NCBI GenBank assembly: GCA_019894975.1
Contig: JAGXNO010000007.1
Span: 30,270 to 94,269 of the forward strand
Length of the DNA: 64,000 nt
Reading direction: 5' to 3'
From: Promethearchaeota archaeon
Lineage (GTDB): Archaea > Asgardarchaeota > Lokiarchaeia > Sigyniarchaeales > SOKP01
The position numbers were made by a program, and so were the translations under genes. Every line of letters starts with the position of its first letter. The first letter of the stretch is position 1. A model generated the notes under the pieces. It was given only the letters and a program-made list of their open reading frames with translations. It made no database searches and was not told the origin of the DNA. Of the stretch, positions 11,067 to 20,442 are shown piece after piece.

Positions 11067-14033
11067 TTGAAATTATTCTTTTATAGACTCCAAAGACATA
11101 TAAATCTACAATTTTTCAAGCATTCTTGGCTTGATCTAAAACGTGATAAAAATAAAGCAATATTCGGGGTATCAGGAATAGCAATTTCTTTATTTTTATT
11201 AACTGTTATAGGAATGCTTAATGATACAGTTAATTATAATTATTTGTTATATGTAACTTCTACTACGGGGAAAGCAGATATAATGATTACTAAAACCATT
11301 CAAACGGATTTAACATTTAATCCCTTTTTTGAAGAAGATATGATAGAAGATGATCTTAATAATATCGATGGTGTGGAAGAATTTTTTCCACGTATTATGA
11401 TGTTAGTAAAAACATCTTCAGATTTTACTACTTTAAGTGGTTTCCTTCAATTATATGGAATTGATTTTGAAAAAGAAGCAGAAAATGGTAAGATTGGAGA
11501 TTTAATAATTGTTGATAATTATGGAGAGGAGATAGGAGAAAATTACAATGATAAACCAAATATAGGAGAGTGTGTAATCCTGTGGAATGTGGCTGAGATT
11601 TTGAATGTAACTAGGGGAGATGATATTTATATTGAATATCAGAATGAGCAATTAAGTTTAACTGTTATTGAAATATGCATTCAAGATTTAAAATTCATGC
11701 AATTTGAAAATTCGCTCCTTCTAGTTAACTTAATAGAAGCTCAGTCATTTCTAAACAAACCTGGCCAAATCAATTTTATTGTAGGGACAATTCAAAATCC
11801 AAAGAGTATTTATGATGCTAGTAACATAGATCGTACAACGCGAAGATTAAGGAGAATTAGTGCTAACATACAAGATAACCTTAATATTAATGAATTTAGC
11901 ATAACTCTTCCGAAATTAGAAGAACTTGAGGGAGGAGAATTCTTATTAATGACAGTTACCATAATCTTTTGGTTTATTACCATTCTTTCGATGATTATTA
12001 CAGCCATTTTAATAAATAGTATCCTTTCAACCTCTGTTGAAGAAAGAGTTCGAGAATTCGGGATTGTTCGTGTAGTAGGTGGGAAAAAATTATATACCTT
12101 GAAAATGGTACTCTTTGAAGGATTGATGTTAGGCTTTATAGGATCAGTAATAGGTATGATTCTCGGTGTTTCTTTTATTAGACCAATAGCCCAAAGTCTA
12201 CTAAAATTATACAATTTTAATTTTAGCTTTTCTGATATAGATTGGGTAATAAAACCTCAAACCATTTATATAACATTTGCAATTGGAACAGGAGTTTCTT
12301 TAATCGTTGCATTATTGCCTGCTCTAAAAACAGCAAAAATAAACTTGATTAAATCAATTTCTCCTTTTAGAGCAAAAGAAGAAGGTTGGGAAATTAAAAA
12401 AGAAGGTAGTGTCAATGTGAAGAGTTTCCTTGTAGGGATAGCTATATCTACAATCGGAATGATTGTTTTTATATTAATTCCAAATATATTCGTCACAGGC
12501 GATTTTATGTTAACGTCTTCGTTATTTGTAGGCTTACTGGGAGCAGTATTACTGGGTTTGGTTTTTGCTTCTATAGGAATAGTTCCATTAGTTCAAAAAA
12601 TCTTTCTAGGTCTTTTTTCTCCATTTATTAAGAAATATAAAAATATTATCGGTATCTCCCTTAAAAGATATAGAAGGCGTAATACAAGCACTGTTCTTAT
12701 GTTTGCTATAAGTTTCTCATTTATTTTCTTCATTACAAGTGTAACAGAGATGGAATCTGAAAATATGGCATTAAACTTAAAATTTCAATATGGTTCAGAT
12801 TTAGTTTTATTAAATCAGGAATTATATGATGAGGAAAGTGCTTTAACTTTAGAAATGATTGATGAGCTCAGAAGTTTACCTGGAATCGATGAGGTTGCAA
12901 TGTCGCTTCATAATACATTTGATTTTCAAGCCGCATTATCGGCAATTTTCGATATAAGTGAAGGGCAGGTTGGGTTTAGTGGAGGAGGTGCAGAAGAAAT
13001 TTTGATGAATCTTTTTGAATTTTATGCTTCTCAAGAAGAAATGAAAATTAAAACAACTGCTGGAGACATGATGGATTTTGATGTAGTAAACGCGGGATTT
13101 ATAGGAATCAACGATGATTTTGTTGATATAATTGATCCCAACCTACTTATTTGGAAAAGTGATGGAAGTAGTACAGGGTATTCCTTTAACCAACTGTTTT
13201 CCCGAAATGATACTTGTATAATAGCGAAATCAATTGCAAGTGTAGTTGGAATTAGTGAAGTTGGGCAAAAAATACGTATTACATTTTATGATCCTGCGAA
13301 TCCTGAAAATAGTGGGTTACCATATAATTTAACTGTAGTAGGAATCTCTGGGGGAATTCCAGGTTTTTTTAATTTCAGATCCAATGAAAATTCTGCTGAA
13401 GGAGGGGGAGTTATGGTTTCATTAGACAACTATATGCGTTTAATGAAGGTTGAGAATCCTGGAGAGCCTAATATGATTGTAGACAAAGTTTTTATAAACC
13501 TACTTGATAAAACTGAAGAAAGTATTGAAGAAACAAAAGAAGACATCCGACTAATGTATCAAGATAAAGATATAACAATTGATGACGCAGTTTCTAAAAT
13601 TAATTTTATGGAAGAAATGACTGAGAGACAATCTTTCCTTATGGAGCTTATTTTATCATTCACCATAATGATAAGTATTTTTGGATTAGTAAGTAACATG
13701 TATGCAATTATGTTGGAAAGGAAATTTGAGATCGGAATACTCCGTTCGATGGGTATGAAAACTCGGAACGTAAGAAATATGTTTTTAGTTGAAAGTTTAA
13801 TTATTTTACTGAGTTCAGGTATTTTGGGCACTGTGATTGGAACATATGTTGGTTATTTACTTGAAACAAACATGGCCTTAATGACAGAAATGCCCGTAAT
13901 ATTCAAAATCCCTATAGATACTTTATTGAGAGTGTTTATAATATCCATTTCAGTAGGTATTTTGGGAATCTATTTAATTCTTATAAAATTATCAAGGCAA
14001 TCAATAATGGATATCTTTCGACAAACATTTTAG
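11067..14033 (+). CDS. FtsX-type (MacB-like) ABC transporter permease
   Basis: A 988-residue paralogue of the truncated permease at the left edge, complete here. An N-terminal membrane segment (about residues 30-52) is followed by an extracellular domain of about 230 residues. The first FtsX core (about 285-430) has the signature VEERVREFGIVRVVGGKK. Further membrane segments lie at about 455-570, a second extracellular domain follows, and the C-terminal FtsX core (about 865-988) carries LERKFEIGILRSMGMK. Two FtsX cores in one chain give a full permease unit. The start is inferred: TTG at 11067 with GGTGAG 13 bases upstream; there is no in-frame ATG before an upstream stop at 11040. It follows the protease gene by 32 bases and closes the surface-protein block. 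It could act with the same ATPase as the first permease. Substrate unknown. Confidence 0.87.
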   Translation: MKLFFYRLQRHINLQFFKHSWLDLKRDKNKAIFGVSGIAISLFLLTVIGMLNDTVNYNYLLYVTSTTGKADIMITKTIQTDLTFNPFFEEDMIEDDLNNIDGVEEFFPRIMMLVKTSSDFTTLSGFLQLYGIDFEKEAENGKIGDLIIVDNYGEEIGENYNDKPNIGECVILWNVAEILNVTRGDDIYIEYQNEQLSLTVIEICIQDLKFMQFENSLLLVNLIEAQSFLNKPGQINFIVGTIQNPKSIYDASNIDRTTRRLRRISANIQDNLNINEFSITLPKLEELEGGEFLLMTVTIIFWFITILSMIITAILINSILSTSVEERVREFGIVRVVGGKKLYTLKMVLFEGLMLGFIGSVIGMILGVSFIRPIAQSLLKLYNFNFSFSDIDWVIKPQTIYITFAIGTGVSLIVALLPALKTAKINLIKSISPFRAKEEGWEIKKEGSVNVKSFLVGIAISTIGMIVFILIPNIFVTGDFMLTSSLFVGLLGAVLLGLVFASIGIVPLVQKIFLGLFSPFIKKYKNIIGISLKRYRRRNTSTVLMFAISFSFIFFITSVTEMESENMALNLKFQYGSDLVLLNQELYDEESALTLEMIDELRSLPGIDEVAMSLHNTFDFQAALSAIFDISEGQVGFSGGGAEEILMNLFEFYASQEEMKIKTTAGDMMDFDVVNAGFIGINDDFVDIIDPNLLIWKSDGSSTGYSFNQLFSRNDTCIIAKSIASVVGISEVGQKIRITFYDPANPENSGLPYNLTVVGISGGIPGFFNFRSNENSAEGGGVMVSLDNYMRLMKVENPGEPNMIVDKVFINLLDKTEESIEETKEDIRLMYQDKDITIDDAVSKINFMEEMTERQSFLMELILSFTIMISIFGLVSNMYAIMLERKFEIGILRSMGMKTRNVRNMFLVESLIILLSSGILGTVIGTYVGYLLETNMALMTEMPVIFKIPIDTLLRVFIISISVGILGIYLILIKLSRQSIMDIFRQTF

Positions 14034-14059
14034 GATTATTTAGTTTTATAAAATTTCTT

Positions 14060-14644
14060 CTATTTCTTTTCTAGGTAATCCAATAATTTAGTAAATGCTT
14101 GTCCTCTATGAGAAATTTTATTCTTCTCTTCAGCGGATAATTCAGCAAATGTTTTATCAGGTAAAATATTAGGGATAAAAATTGGATCAAAACCAAATCC
14201 TCCTTTACCTCTGATTGTATTGGATACCCTACCTTCAACATTTCCTTCAAAAAATAGAATTTTATCAATAAATTTATGGTAAAATGCAATGATAGCTGAA
14301 AAATGAGCTTTAGATAACTCAAAATCATCAATCAATTTAAGAATTCCCTCGTTTCCTATAGTTTTTAATACATACGAGGAATAAACTCCAGGAAAACCTT
14401 TGAGTGGGGAATCAATAAAAAATCCAGCATCCTCTATGAAAAAAGAGCCATCTATACTGTTTTTTACACTATTCAATTTAAATAGTGCCACTTCCCTTAA
14501 AGAATGTGCTTGAATTTCTGTTGTTTTAATATCCCTTTGTTTTAAATCGTATTTCATATTTTTATCCTTAAAAATTTCTGATACTTCTTGGAATTTGAAT
14601 TTATTCCCAGTAACAAAGTAAACTGTGTTTTCATCATTGTTCAT
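14060..14644 (-). CDS. XTP/dITP diphosphatase (HAM1/RdgB family)
   Basis: This 194-residue enzyme cleaves non-canonical purine triphosphates (XTP, ITP, dITP) to monophosphates and pyrophosphate, keeping damaged bases out of DNA and RNA. The family signatures are all visible: TGNKFKFQEV near the N-terminus, FIEDAGFFID with LKGFPGVYSSYV in the middle, GFGFDPIFIP, and the C-terminal AELSAEEKNKISHRGQA. Length matches the family. It is convergent with the upstream permease (26-base gap) and divergent from the uS15 gene. Confidence 0.96.
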   Translation of the reverse strand: MNNDENTVYFVTGNKFKFQEVSEIFKDKNMKYDLKQRDIKTTEIQAHSLREVALFKLNSVKNSIDGSFFIEDAGFFIDSPLKGFPGVYSSYVLKTIGNEGILKLIDDFELSKAHFSAIIAFYHKFIDKILFFEGNVEGRVSNTIRGKGGFGFDPIFIPNILPDKTFAELSAEEKNKISHRGQAFTKLLDYLEKK

Positions 14645-14851
14645 AATTACTATAATTAAGCTGTGTTTTTAGTTATTTTCCAACGCAATTTATTTGGATT
14701 AAATTTTAAGGAATAAAAAACTATTTAATTGTAAGTATTGAATCTAGCACTTTTCCGTAGCTTTAACCAAAACTTTATTTTGTATATTTCTTTATTTAAG
14801 GTATAATAATATTTTAAAATTCTGTAAAGTTATTGTCCAGTTGAGCGAAAA

Positions 14852-15310
14852 ATGGCGCGGATGCACTCTCGTAAGAAAGGTAAATCAGGTAGTACACGTC
14901 CTGCAAGATTAGAGAAACCCGTATGGGTTGAGTTATCACCTGATGAAGTTGAGAATGAAGTTGTTAAGCTTGCTAGAAAAGGTAATTCAAAATCGATGAT
15001 AGGAACTATTATGAGAGATTCTCGTGGAGTACCTTTAGTCAAAATAGTAGCAGGTAAGAAAATTAGTCAAATTCTTGAAGCAAATGATATTAAAGGCCCA
15101 CTTCCAGAAGATTTAGCCAATTTGGTTAGAAAGGCATTAACCATTAGAACGCATCTTGAAGATAATCATAAAGATTTAGAAGGAAAGAAAGGACTTAATC
15201 GGACTGAATCTAAAATTTATCGACTGATTAAATATTATAAAAAGAAAAAAGTGTTAGCTACTGATTTTAAATATGATCCTGAGAAAATTAGAACGCTAGT
15301 CGCAAGATAA
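14852..15310 (+). CDS. rps15: 30S ribosomal protein uS15 (archaeal S15/S13e type)
   Basis: A 152-residue protein with the archaeal/eukaryotic form of S15: the N-terminal extension beginning MARMHSRKKGKSGSTRP, absent from bacterial S15, then the helical core with LTIRTHLEDNHKDLEGKKGL and a basic tail. It binds 16S rRNA in the small-subunit platform. The start is ATG at 14852. A T/A-rich promoter-like region with a possible TATA element lies near 14799-14815. It is followed after 14 bases by the eS1 gene, forming a two-gene ribosomal operon. Confidence 0.97.
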   Translation: MARMHSRKKGKSGSTRPARLEKPVWVELSPDEVENEVVKLARKGNSKSMIGTIMRDSRGVPLVKIVAGKKISQILEANDIKGPLPEDLANLVRKALTIRTHLEDNHKDLEGKKGLNRTESKIYRLIKYYKKKKVLATDFKYDPEKIRTLVAR

Positions 15311-15324
15311 GGGGAGGATCTAAA

Positions 15325-16134
15325 TTGAGCTCGAAAGCAAGAAAGAAAAAACCTAAAATAAAAAAAGTTACTTTTAAAGATAAATCATGGTTCCAGATTG
15401 TAACTCCAAAAATCTTTAATTTTAAACCAATTGGTGAAATTATAGGTCTCGAAGATACTATTATGGGAAGGACCATTGAAACTCTTCTTTTTGACTTCAC
15501 TCATAAATATTCTGATATTAGTTTGAAGCTAAAGTTTCGTGTGAATGAAGTCAATAATGGAGCAAAAAAGTGTAGTACTATTTTTATTGGGCATCAGTAT
15601 ACTACCGATTTCATACGTTCATTAATTGGAAGAGGTAGTTCAAAGATACAGATTATATTAAATTTAACTACTAAAGATGGCTTCACTTTTCGATTAACTA
15701 CCATCTGTACAACTTTAAAGAGAGCTAGAAATTCTCAGATTGTGTTAATAAGAAAAATTATGCGTGAGATTCTTCAAGAATTTGCCAAATCTCTCAATCA
15801 TGAGAAATTTATTGCAGGAATTATTTATGGAGAATTTCAAAACCAAATTCAGCGAGTAGCTAAAACTATATATCCATTAACAAATTGTACCGTTGTCAAA
15901 AGTAAGCTTGTAAACATACCTGAAGGTGGGGAAGACCAAGAAATCCCTGATGATCAATTCGAGATTGTTGAAGTAGAAGTAAAGAGATCTCGAAAATCAG
16001 AGATAAGGAGGTCTGAGCGAATAAATGTCAAAAATTTAAACCAAACCAAAACTAGACGAACCCCTTCAGAACCAAAGCAAGTAGTAAAAGCAACAGAACA
16101 GGATGATGATAAACCAGAAGAAGATTCGTCCTAA
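15325..16134 (+). CDS. 30S ribosomal protein eS1 (S3Ae)
   Basis: A 269-residue homologue of archaeal/eukaryotic S3Ae. The core (about residues 15-205) contains the typical WFQIVTPKIFNF start and ETLLFDFTHKYSDISLKL. The start is TTG at 15325, supported by the strong GGGGAGG at 15311-15317. The last roughly 55 residues are a charged, low-complexity tail, probably disordered. It is co-transcribed with uS15. Confidence 0.95.
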   Translation: MSSKARKKKPKIKKVTFKDKSWFQIVTPKIFNFKPIGEIIGLEDTIMGRTIETLLFDFTHKYSDISLKLKFRVNEVNNGAKKCSTIFIGHQYTTDFIRSLIGRGSSKIQIILNLTTKDGFTFRLTTICTTLKRARNSQIVLIRKIMREILQEFAKSLNHEKFIAGIIYGEFQNQIQRVAKTIYPLTNCTVVKSKLVNIPEGGEDQEIPDDQFEIVEVEVKRSRKSEIRRSERINVKNLNQTKTRRTPSEPKQVVKATEQDDDKPEEDSS

Positions 16135-16283
16135 TTCTATATTACTTATATTTTAAACTCCTGTTTAATATTGATTAAAAAATTTTTTAGAGTAAACAAA
16201 TTTAACCTTTAGATCATAATAAAATATTAATTCTAACTATTATTTTTATACTTCTTTAAAATAAGAGGAAATGTGTAAAAACT

Positions 16284-18029
16284 ATGTCAAATCAAGAGGG
16301 AAATCGAGATAATCAATATAATTTTGATGACTATTTGTTTGTAAGAGATAATTTCAATTATTATACGGACGATGAATTCTTACAAGCATTAGTACAAAAA
16401 TATACTGGAATTGAGTTTGAAAAAATAGATAGAGACCTTAGAGCTCTTTCTGACTATGTTTCTTTTAGATTTAAAAATCTAGCTGATAAAGCTAATGAGC
16501 TAGAAAATAGAATAAAAGTCACTAAACTCAAACACTTCGACGCTCATAATCATAGAATAGATAGAATCGAACGTTGTACGGAGACTGAGATTTTAGAACA
16601 AGAAGTGTTTAGCCTTGGTCTTTACGACCCTGCAAGGAATACTCCTTGGAGTAGATTTACGAAAATGTTTTTACTTTATGAAAATGGAGAATCAGGTGTT
16701 ATGTGCCCTGTGGCGTGTTCACATGGAGCTGTTGAACTTCTGCAGAAGTATGAGAATGAATTGGATCCAGAAGCATTAGAGATTCTCAACTATATCAGAG
16801 ATGGAAAAAAAGGAGAATATGCTAAAGGTGCTCAATTCGTAAGTGAGATTCAAGGCGGAAGTGATGTCCCTGCCAATCTTGTAGAAGCAATTTTCCAAAA
16901 AGAAGAGGGTCCTGATGGAATTTCAAACTGTTGGAGATTATATGGCCAGAAATTTTTCTGCTCCGCAACTCACGCGGATTATGCGGTTGTTACTGCAAAA
17001 CCTAAAGGAGTAGAATCATCCACTAAAGTTGCTGCATTTGTAGTTCCTTCATGGCTTCCGGGAAATAAAGAAAAAGAAACTAGAAATTCTTTCACTATTG
17101 ATAGGTTGAAACAAAAATTGGGAACTGCAGAATTACCAACAGCCGAAATCACATATAATGGTGCTGTTGCATTTCCCGTAGGTCCACTCGAAAAAGGGCT
17201 TGCGGATATCGTTGGAACTGTTCTTTCACTTTCTAGACTTCATGTAGCTTTTGGAATGGCTTCTGGTGCTTTACGTGTTGCACGAGAAGCATTATTATAT
17301 TCACAATTTAGAACTGCTTTTGGTATTCCAATTTCTTCCTTCCCATTAATGATAAATCAAATAAATGAATTGGATCATTATTCTAAAAGAAGTGCAGCAG
17401 GAGCATTTAAAGTATATTCAGAATACATTAATTTTGGGGAAGACTTAATTAGTGGCATAAGGCAACTGGAAAAAATAGATGATATTGAAGAACGTAAACG
17501 TCGTTTCAGATTAATGGAATTAATTATGTTACAAAAAATCGTTGTTGCTGATGAAGCCCCAGCGATGATACGTAAAGCAATCTCATTTTTTGGGGGTCAT
17601 GGAATTATGGAAGATTTCTTATCTCTTCCGCGTTTACACCGTGATTCTATGATAATGGAATTATGGGAGGGTCCAAGAAACGTTCTTCTCACTCAAATCC
17701 ATCGAGATCTTGGAAGAGTTAAAGACTGGTATCCTTTAGAAACCTTTTGTAGAGATTTACTGAAGGGAGCTGACTCAGATCAACTTGAAGAATACGTATC
17801 TGAATTCATTAGAATAATGTCTCATGATAGTCTTCTAAGAAATGATCCAGAAACCTTGGCAATTTGCCATGATTGGGAGTTATTTTCTACTAAATTATTT
17901 ATTGCGTATCAAGAGCAAGCTCTAAGTGAACTGAACTATGAGGGAAAAGAACTAAAGTTCTCAAAATTATTACGTGAACTGAAGAAACGTAAAAAATCAG
18001 TCAAACAGATGCAACCAGTAATACAATAG
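16284..18029 (+). CDS. Acyl-CoA dehydrogenase family flavoprotein (AidB-like)
   Basis: A 581-residue FAD enzyme of the acyl-CoA dehydrogenase superfamily, longer than the usual 380 residues and resembling the AidB-type branch, with N- and C-terminal extensions. Visible elements are FVSEIQGGSDVPAN in the middle beta domain, the helical-domain stretch LSRLHVAFGMASGALRVAREAL, GFP-like QFRTAFGIPISSFPLM, and the C-terminal FFGGHGIMEDF followed by MELWEGPRNVLLTQIHRD, where the catalytic or structural Glu of the family lies. It probably oxidises an acyl-CoA or related thioester; the substrate is unknown. AGAGG at 16264-16268 lies 15 bases before ATG. Acyl-CoA ligase and SDR genes elsewhere in the window would fit fatty-acid oxidation. 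Confidence 0.88.
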   Translation: MSNQEGNRDNQYNFDDYLFVRDNFNYYTDDEFLQALVQKYTGIEFEKIDRDLRALSDYVSFRFKNLADKANELENRIKVTKLKHFDAHNHRIDRIERCTETEILEQEVFSLGLYDPARNTPWSRFTKMFLLYENGESGVMCPVACSHGAVELLQKYENELDPEALEILNYIRDGKKGEYAKGAQFVSEIQGGSDVPANLVEAIFQKEEGPDGISNCWRLYGQKFFCSATHADYAVVTAKPKGVESSTKVAAFVVPSWLPGNKEKETRNSFTIDRLKQKLGTAELPTAEITYNGAVAFPVGPLEKGLADIVGTVLSLSRLHVAFGMASGALRVAREALLYSQFRTAFGIPISSFPLMINQINELDHYSKRSAAGAFKVYSEYINFGEDLISGIRQLEKIDDIEERKRRFRLMELIMLQKIVVADEAPAMIRKAISFFGGHGIMEDFLSLPRLHRDSMIMELWEGPRNVLLTQIHRDLGRVKDWYPLETFCRDLLKGADSDQLEEYVSEFIRIMSHDSLLRNDPETLAICHDWELFSTKLFIAYQEQALSELNYEGKELKFSKLLRELKKRKKSVKQMQPVIQ

Positions 18030-18038
18030 TATGGATAG

Positions 18039-19331
18039 TTAGAAGGGATTAGGTTTTTTTACATTTTTTCCACCAGATTCTTGATAGTACAACGTATTTG
18101 GTGGAATATTTTCATTTACTATCGTGTGGGCTCCAATAACAGAATTGTTTCCTATGATTTTTCCACACATGATACTTGCATTGATTCCTGTTTGAGAATT
18201 TGGACCTATGATTGCCCCTAATTTTCTAAGTCCAGAATCAATTAAGGATCCATTGATATTCATAGTAACATTTTGATTATCAAAACGTAGGTTAGAAATT
18301 TTTGTACCCGCACCGAGATTAACATCTTCACATATGATTGAATCCCCTATATAATTAAAGTGTGGAATAGCAGAATTCGAAAATATTATTGAATTCTTGA
18401 TTTCGCTCATTCCTATGTGACAGTTATCATTTATAGATGTATATGGTCGAATAAATGCGTTTGGTCCTATTAAACACTTATTACCAATGTAGCACGGTCC
18501 CTGAATGTAGGATCCTGATTTGATAATTGAATCTTTTCCAATATATACATTTCCTGTTATAGTTACGTTTTCTTCTACAATACCTAAATTTTTAGATTCT
18601 AATTTGTCTAAAATATGATGATTTACTTCAAATAGTTGCCAAGGAAGACCTATGTCATTCCAATAATAATCTTTGATAATATATCCTTTTATTTTTACCC
18701 CAAATTCTTCAATTAAAATCTCCATTGAGTCGGTTATCTCATACTCATTTCGAATTGATTTCTCTGTTTTTTCAATAGCTTTGAATATTAAAGGGTTAAA
18801 AATATATATTCCAGCATTGGCTAGATTTCCTAATTTCAATTTTGAAGATGGTTTTTCTGTAATTTTTTCCACGAAACCATTGGAATTCAATGAAATTACT
18901 CCAAAATTTTCAGGATTTTCCACTTCAAATAAAGTTATATATCCTTCACTTGGATTTTTTTTATATTCTTGGACTAATTCCTTAAGAATTTCTGCATCGA
19001 CAAAGATATCTCCATTTAGTATTAGAAAGGGTTCTTCTCTCATAGAATTTTTTACTTGAGCTACGGCGTGAGCGGTTCCTAAAAATTCTTTTTGAGTTAT
19101 ATATTCAATTTCTAAATTAAATTCTTTAGAAAATTTGTCAAAATGGTAACGTATTGTTTCTTCTTTATAACCAACAATCAGTATGATATGGTTAATTCCT
19201 GCTTCTTTTAAACCAATAATGGTATGTTCCAAAAGAGGTTTACCAATTAGAGGAATCATAGGTTTGGGTCTTGAAGTAGTAATTGGCCGTAACCTCTTTC
19301 CCTCACCTGCAGTTAATATGATTGCTCTCAT
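18039..19331 (-). CDS. Sugar-1-phosphate nucleotidylyltransferase/acetyltransferase (GlmU-like)
   Basis: A 430-residue two-domain enzyme. The N-terminal nucleotidyltransferase domain (about 1-240) has GEGKRLRP (residues 9-16), RPKPM, LILNGD and NDIGLPW. The C-terminal part (about 250-415) is a left-handed beta-helix made of hexapeptide repeats (for example ITGNVYIGKDSIIKSG). This layout fits archaeal bifunctional enzymes of the GlmU/ST0452 type, which make UDP-GlcNAc or a dTDP-sugar. The exact sugar cannot be told from sequence. The last bases lie 9 bp from the convergent acyl-CoA dehydrogenase gene; the longin-like gene lies 27 bp upstream on the same strand. Confidence 0.9.
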   Translation of the reverse strand: MRAIILTAGEGKRLRPITTSRPKPMIPLIGKPLLEHTIIGLKEAGINHIILIVGYKEETIRYHFDKFSKEFNLEIEYITQKEFLGTAHAVAQVKNSMREEPFLILNGDIFVDAEILKELVQEYKKNPSEGYITLFEVENPENFGVISLNSNGFVEKITEKPSSKLKLGNLANAGIYIFNPLIFKAIEKTEKSIRNEYEITDSMEILIEEFGVKIKGYIIKDYYWNDIGLPWQLFEVNHHILDKLESKNLGIVEENVTITGNVYIGKDSIIKSGSYIQGPCYIGNKCLIGPNAFIRPYTSINDNCHIGMSEIKNSIIFSNSAIPHFNYIGDSIICEDVNLGAGTKISNLRFDNQNVTMNINGSLIDSGLRKLGAIIGPNSQTGINASIMCGKIIGNNSVIGAHTIVNENIPPNTLYYQESGGKNVKKPNPF

Positions 19332-19358
19332 AGGTGAAATTTAAGAAATTTATTTTTA

Positions 19359-20252
19359 TTAATCGTCAAAATCTTTGACTATTTCATTAAGTTGTTGATT
19401 TAAATGATTAAAGGGTTTTAGATTCCCCGCGAATTCCTTCTGAAAAATAGTGTCTAATATCATTTTAGCTTTAAACTGCTTAAAGATATTTTTAATTTTA
19501 TAGAAATTTCCTGAAGCAATAAAATCTAATGAATAGTCTTTAATACTTCCAAATAATATTATCATCTTGTTTTTGGAGCCCTCGGTATCAATAAAATGAA
19601 TTTCTTTTATCCCTGTCTTTGCTCGAATTTGTGTATTCATTGAAATTGTTTCTAATTTAGCAGAAAGATCTGAAGTGAATAGCTCAATATTTTCTATAGT
19701 GTTTTCTTTTGCTAAATTCAGAAGAAGATTTATATCAAAAAGTTGAGAGATTATAGGTAATCCTTGGGATGATATTCCCGCATAAAGAATAGCATTTTTC
19801 ACATTATTTTCATTTTCATCAAAAATGATTTCTTCTTCTAAAGGTTCTGTATACTTTTCTTTCAGATAATTAACAATTAAAGATACAACATCATTGAAAG
19901 TGGATTCTTCAGAGGCATTTTTTAATTCAGCCAGATTCTTGTAATGCAAATTAACTTGTTTGCTAAATTCATTTACAATCTTAAAGGTCTCCTCTGATCC
20001 TACCTCAAAATCGCCGATTATGCAGAAAAATAGATTCTGTAATTTTTTTGTCACTATGTGCTTTACGATTATTCTTTCTCGTCCTATCTTATGATCCTTT
20101 AAACAAATTTTTTTTAAACGCCAAGTATTTCTGGGATTTATACTTCGAAGTAGCTTTTCCAAAAAAAGGATTATCTCAAAAGAGCTATATTTTTTGTTGT
20201 TTGAACAATACAAAACATCCTCTTCTAAAATAATTGTAAAACCATTAATCAT
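19359..20252 (-). CDS. Probable tandem longin/roadblock-like domain protein
   Basis: A 297-residue protein without enzyme motifs. The first ~100 residues read as alternating beta strands and helices (MINGFTIILEEDVLYCS, IILFLEKLLRSI, LQNLFFCIIGDFEVGSEE), a pattern typical of longin/roadblock folds found in Asgard GTPase regulators. A second copy of that pattern seems to lie at about residues 150-270 (NAILYAGISSQGLPII, NKMIILFGSIKDYSLDFI). Such domains usually scaffold small GTPases or membrane traffic complexes in eukaryotes. The assignment rests on pattern only. It is probably co-transcribed with the downstream nucleotidyltransferase. Confidence 0.5.
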   Translation of the reverse strand: MINGFTIILEEDVLYCSNNKKYSSFEIILFLEKLLRSINPRNTWRLKKICLKDHKIGRERIIVKHIVTKKLQNLFFCIIGDFEVGSEETFKIVNEFSKQVNLHYKNLAELKNASEESTFNDVVSLIVNYLKEKYTEPLEEEIIFDENENNVKNAILYAGISSQGLPIISQLFDINLLLNLAKENTIENIELFTSDLSAKLETISMNTQIRAKTGIKEIHFIDTEGSKNKMIILFGSIKDYSLDFIASGNFYKIKNIFKQFKAKMILDTIFQKEFAGNLKPFNHLNQQLNEIVKDFDD

Positions 20253-20361
20253 CGAAAAAACTCTTAGAACTTAAAAAAGTCATTAGTGAGCTCTTATATT
20301 GGTAATAACTTTTAAGGAATTTAATTTTATTTAATTTTGTAAAACCATCGAATTTCTTTTA

Positions 20362-20381
20362 CTAAATTTGTATATATAAGT
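20362..20381 (+). promoter_or_regulatory. Likely TATA box for the sirtuin gene
   Basis: TATATATAAG at 20371-20380 is preceded by an A-rich stretch that could serve as BRE. It lies about 70 bases before the sirtuin ATG, giving a plausible leader of about 45 bases. A second TATA-like stretch at 20427-20436 is too near the start codon. Confidence 0.35.
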
Positions 20382-20442
20382 TTATTAGCTATATAACTCT
20401 TAAAAAAAATAATTATTTGAAGTTGCTTTATATAAATCACAA

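Noticed and set aside
11810..12214. Minus-strand frame of 134 codons inside the second permease
   Set aside because: It overlaps a well-supported permease on the other strand and its product has no recognisable pattern; it is a shadow frame.
14071..14331. Second minus-strand frame inside the XTP diphosphatase gene
   Set aside because: Lies wholly within the conserved gene in another frame and has no family pattern.
18673..19059. Plus-strand frame of 128 codons inside the nucleotidyltransferase gene
   Set aside because: Antisense to the conserved nucleotidyltransferase domain, no ribosome-binding site or family pattern.
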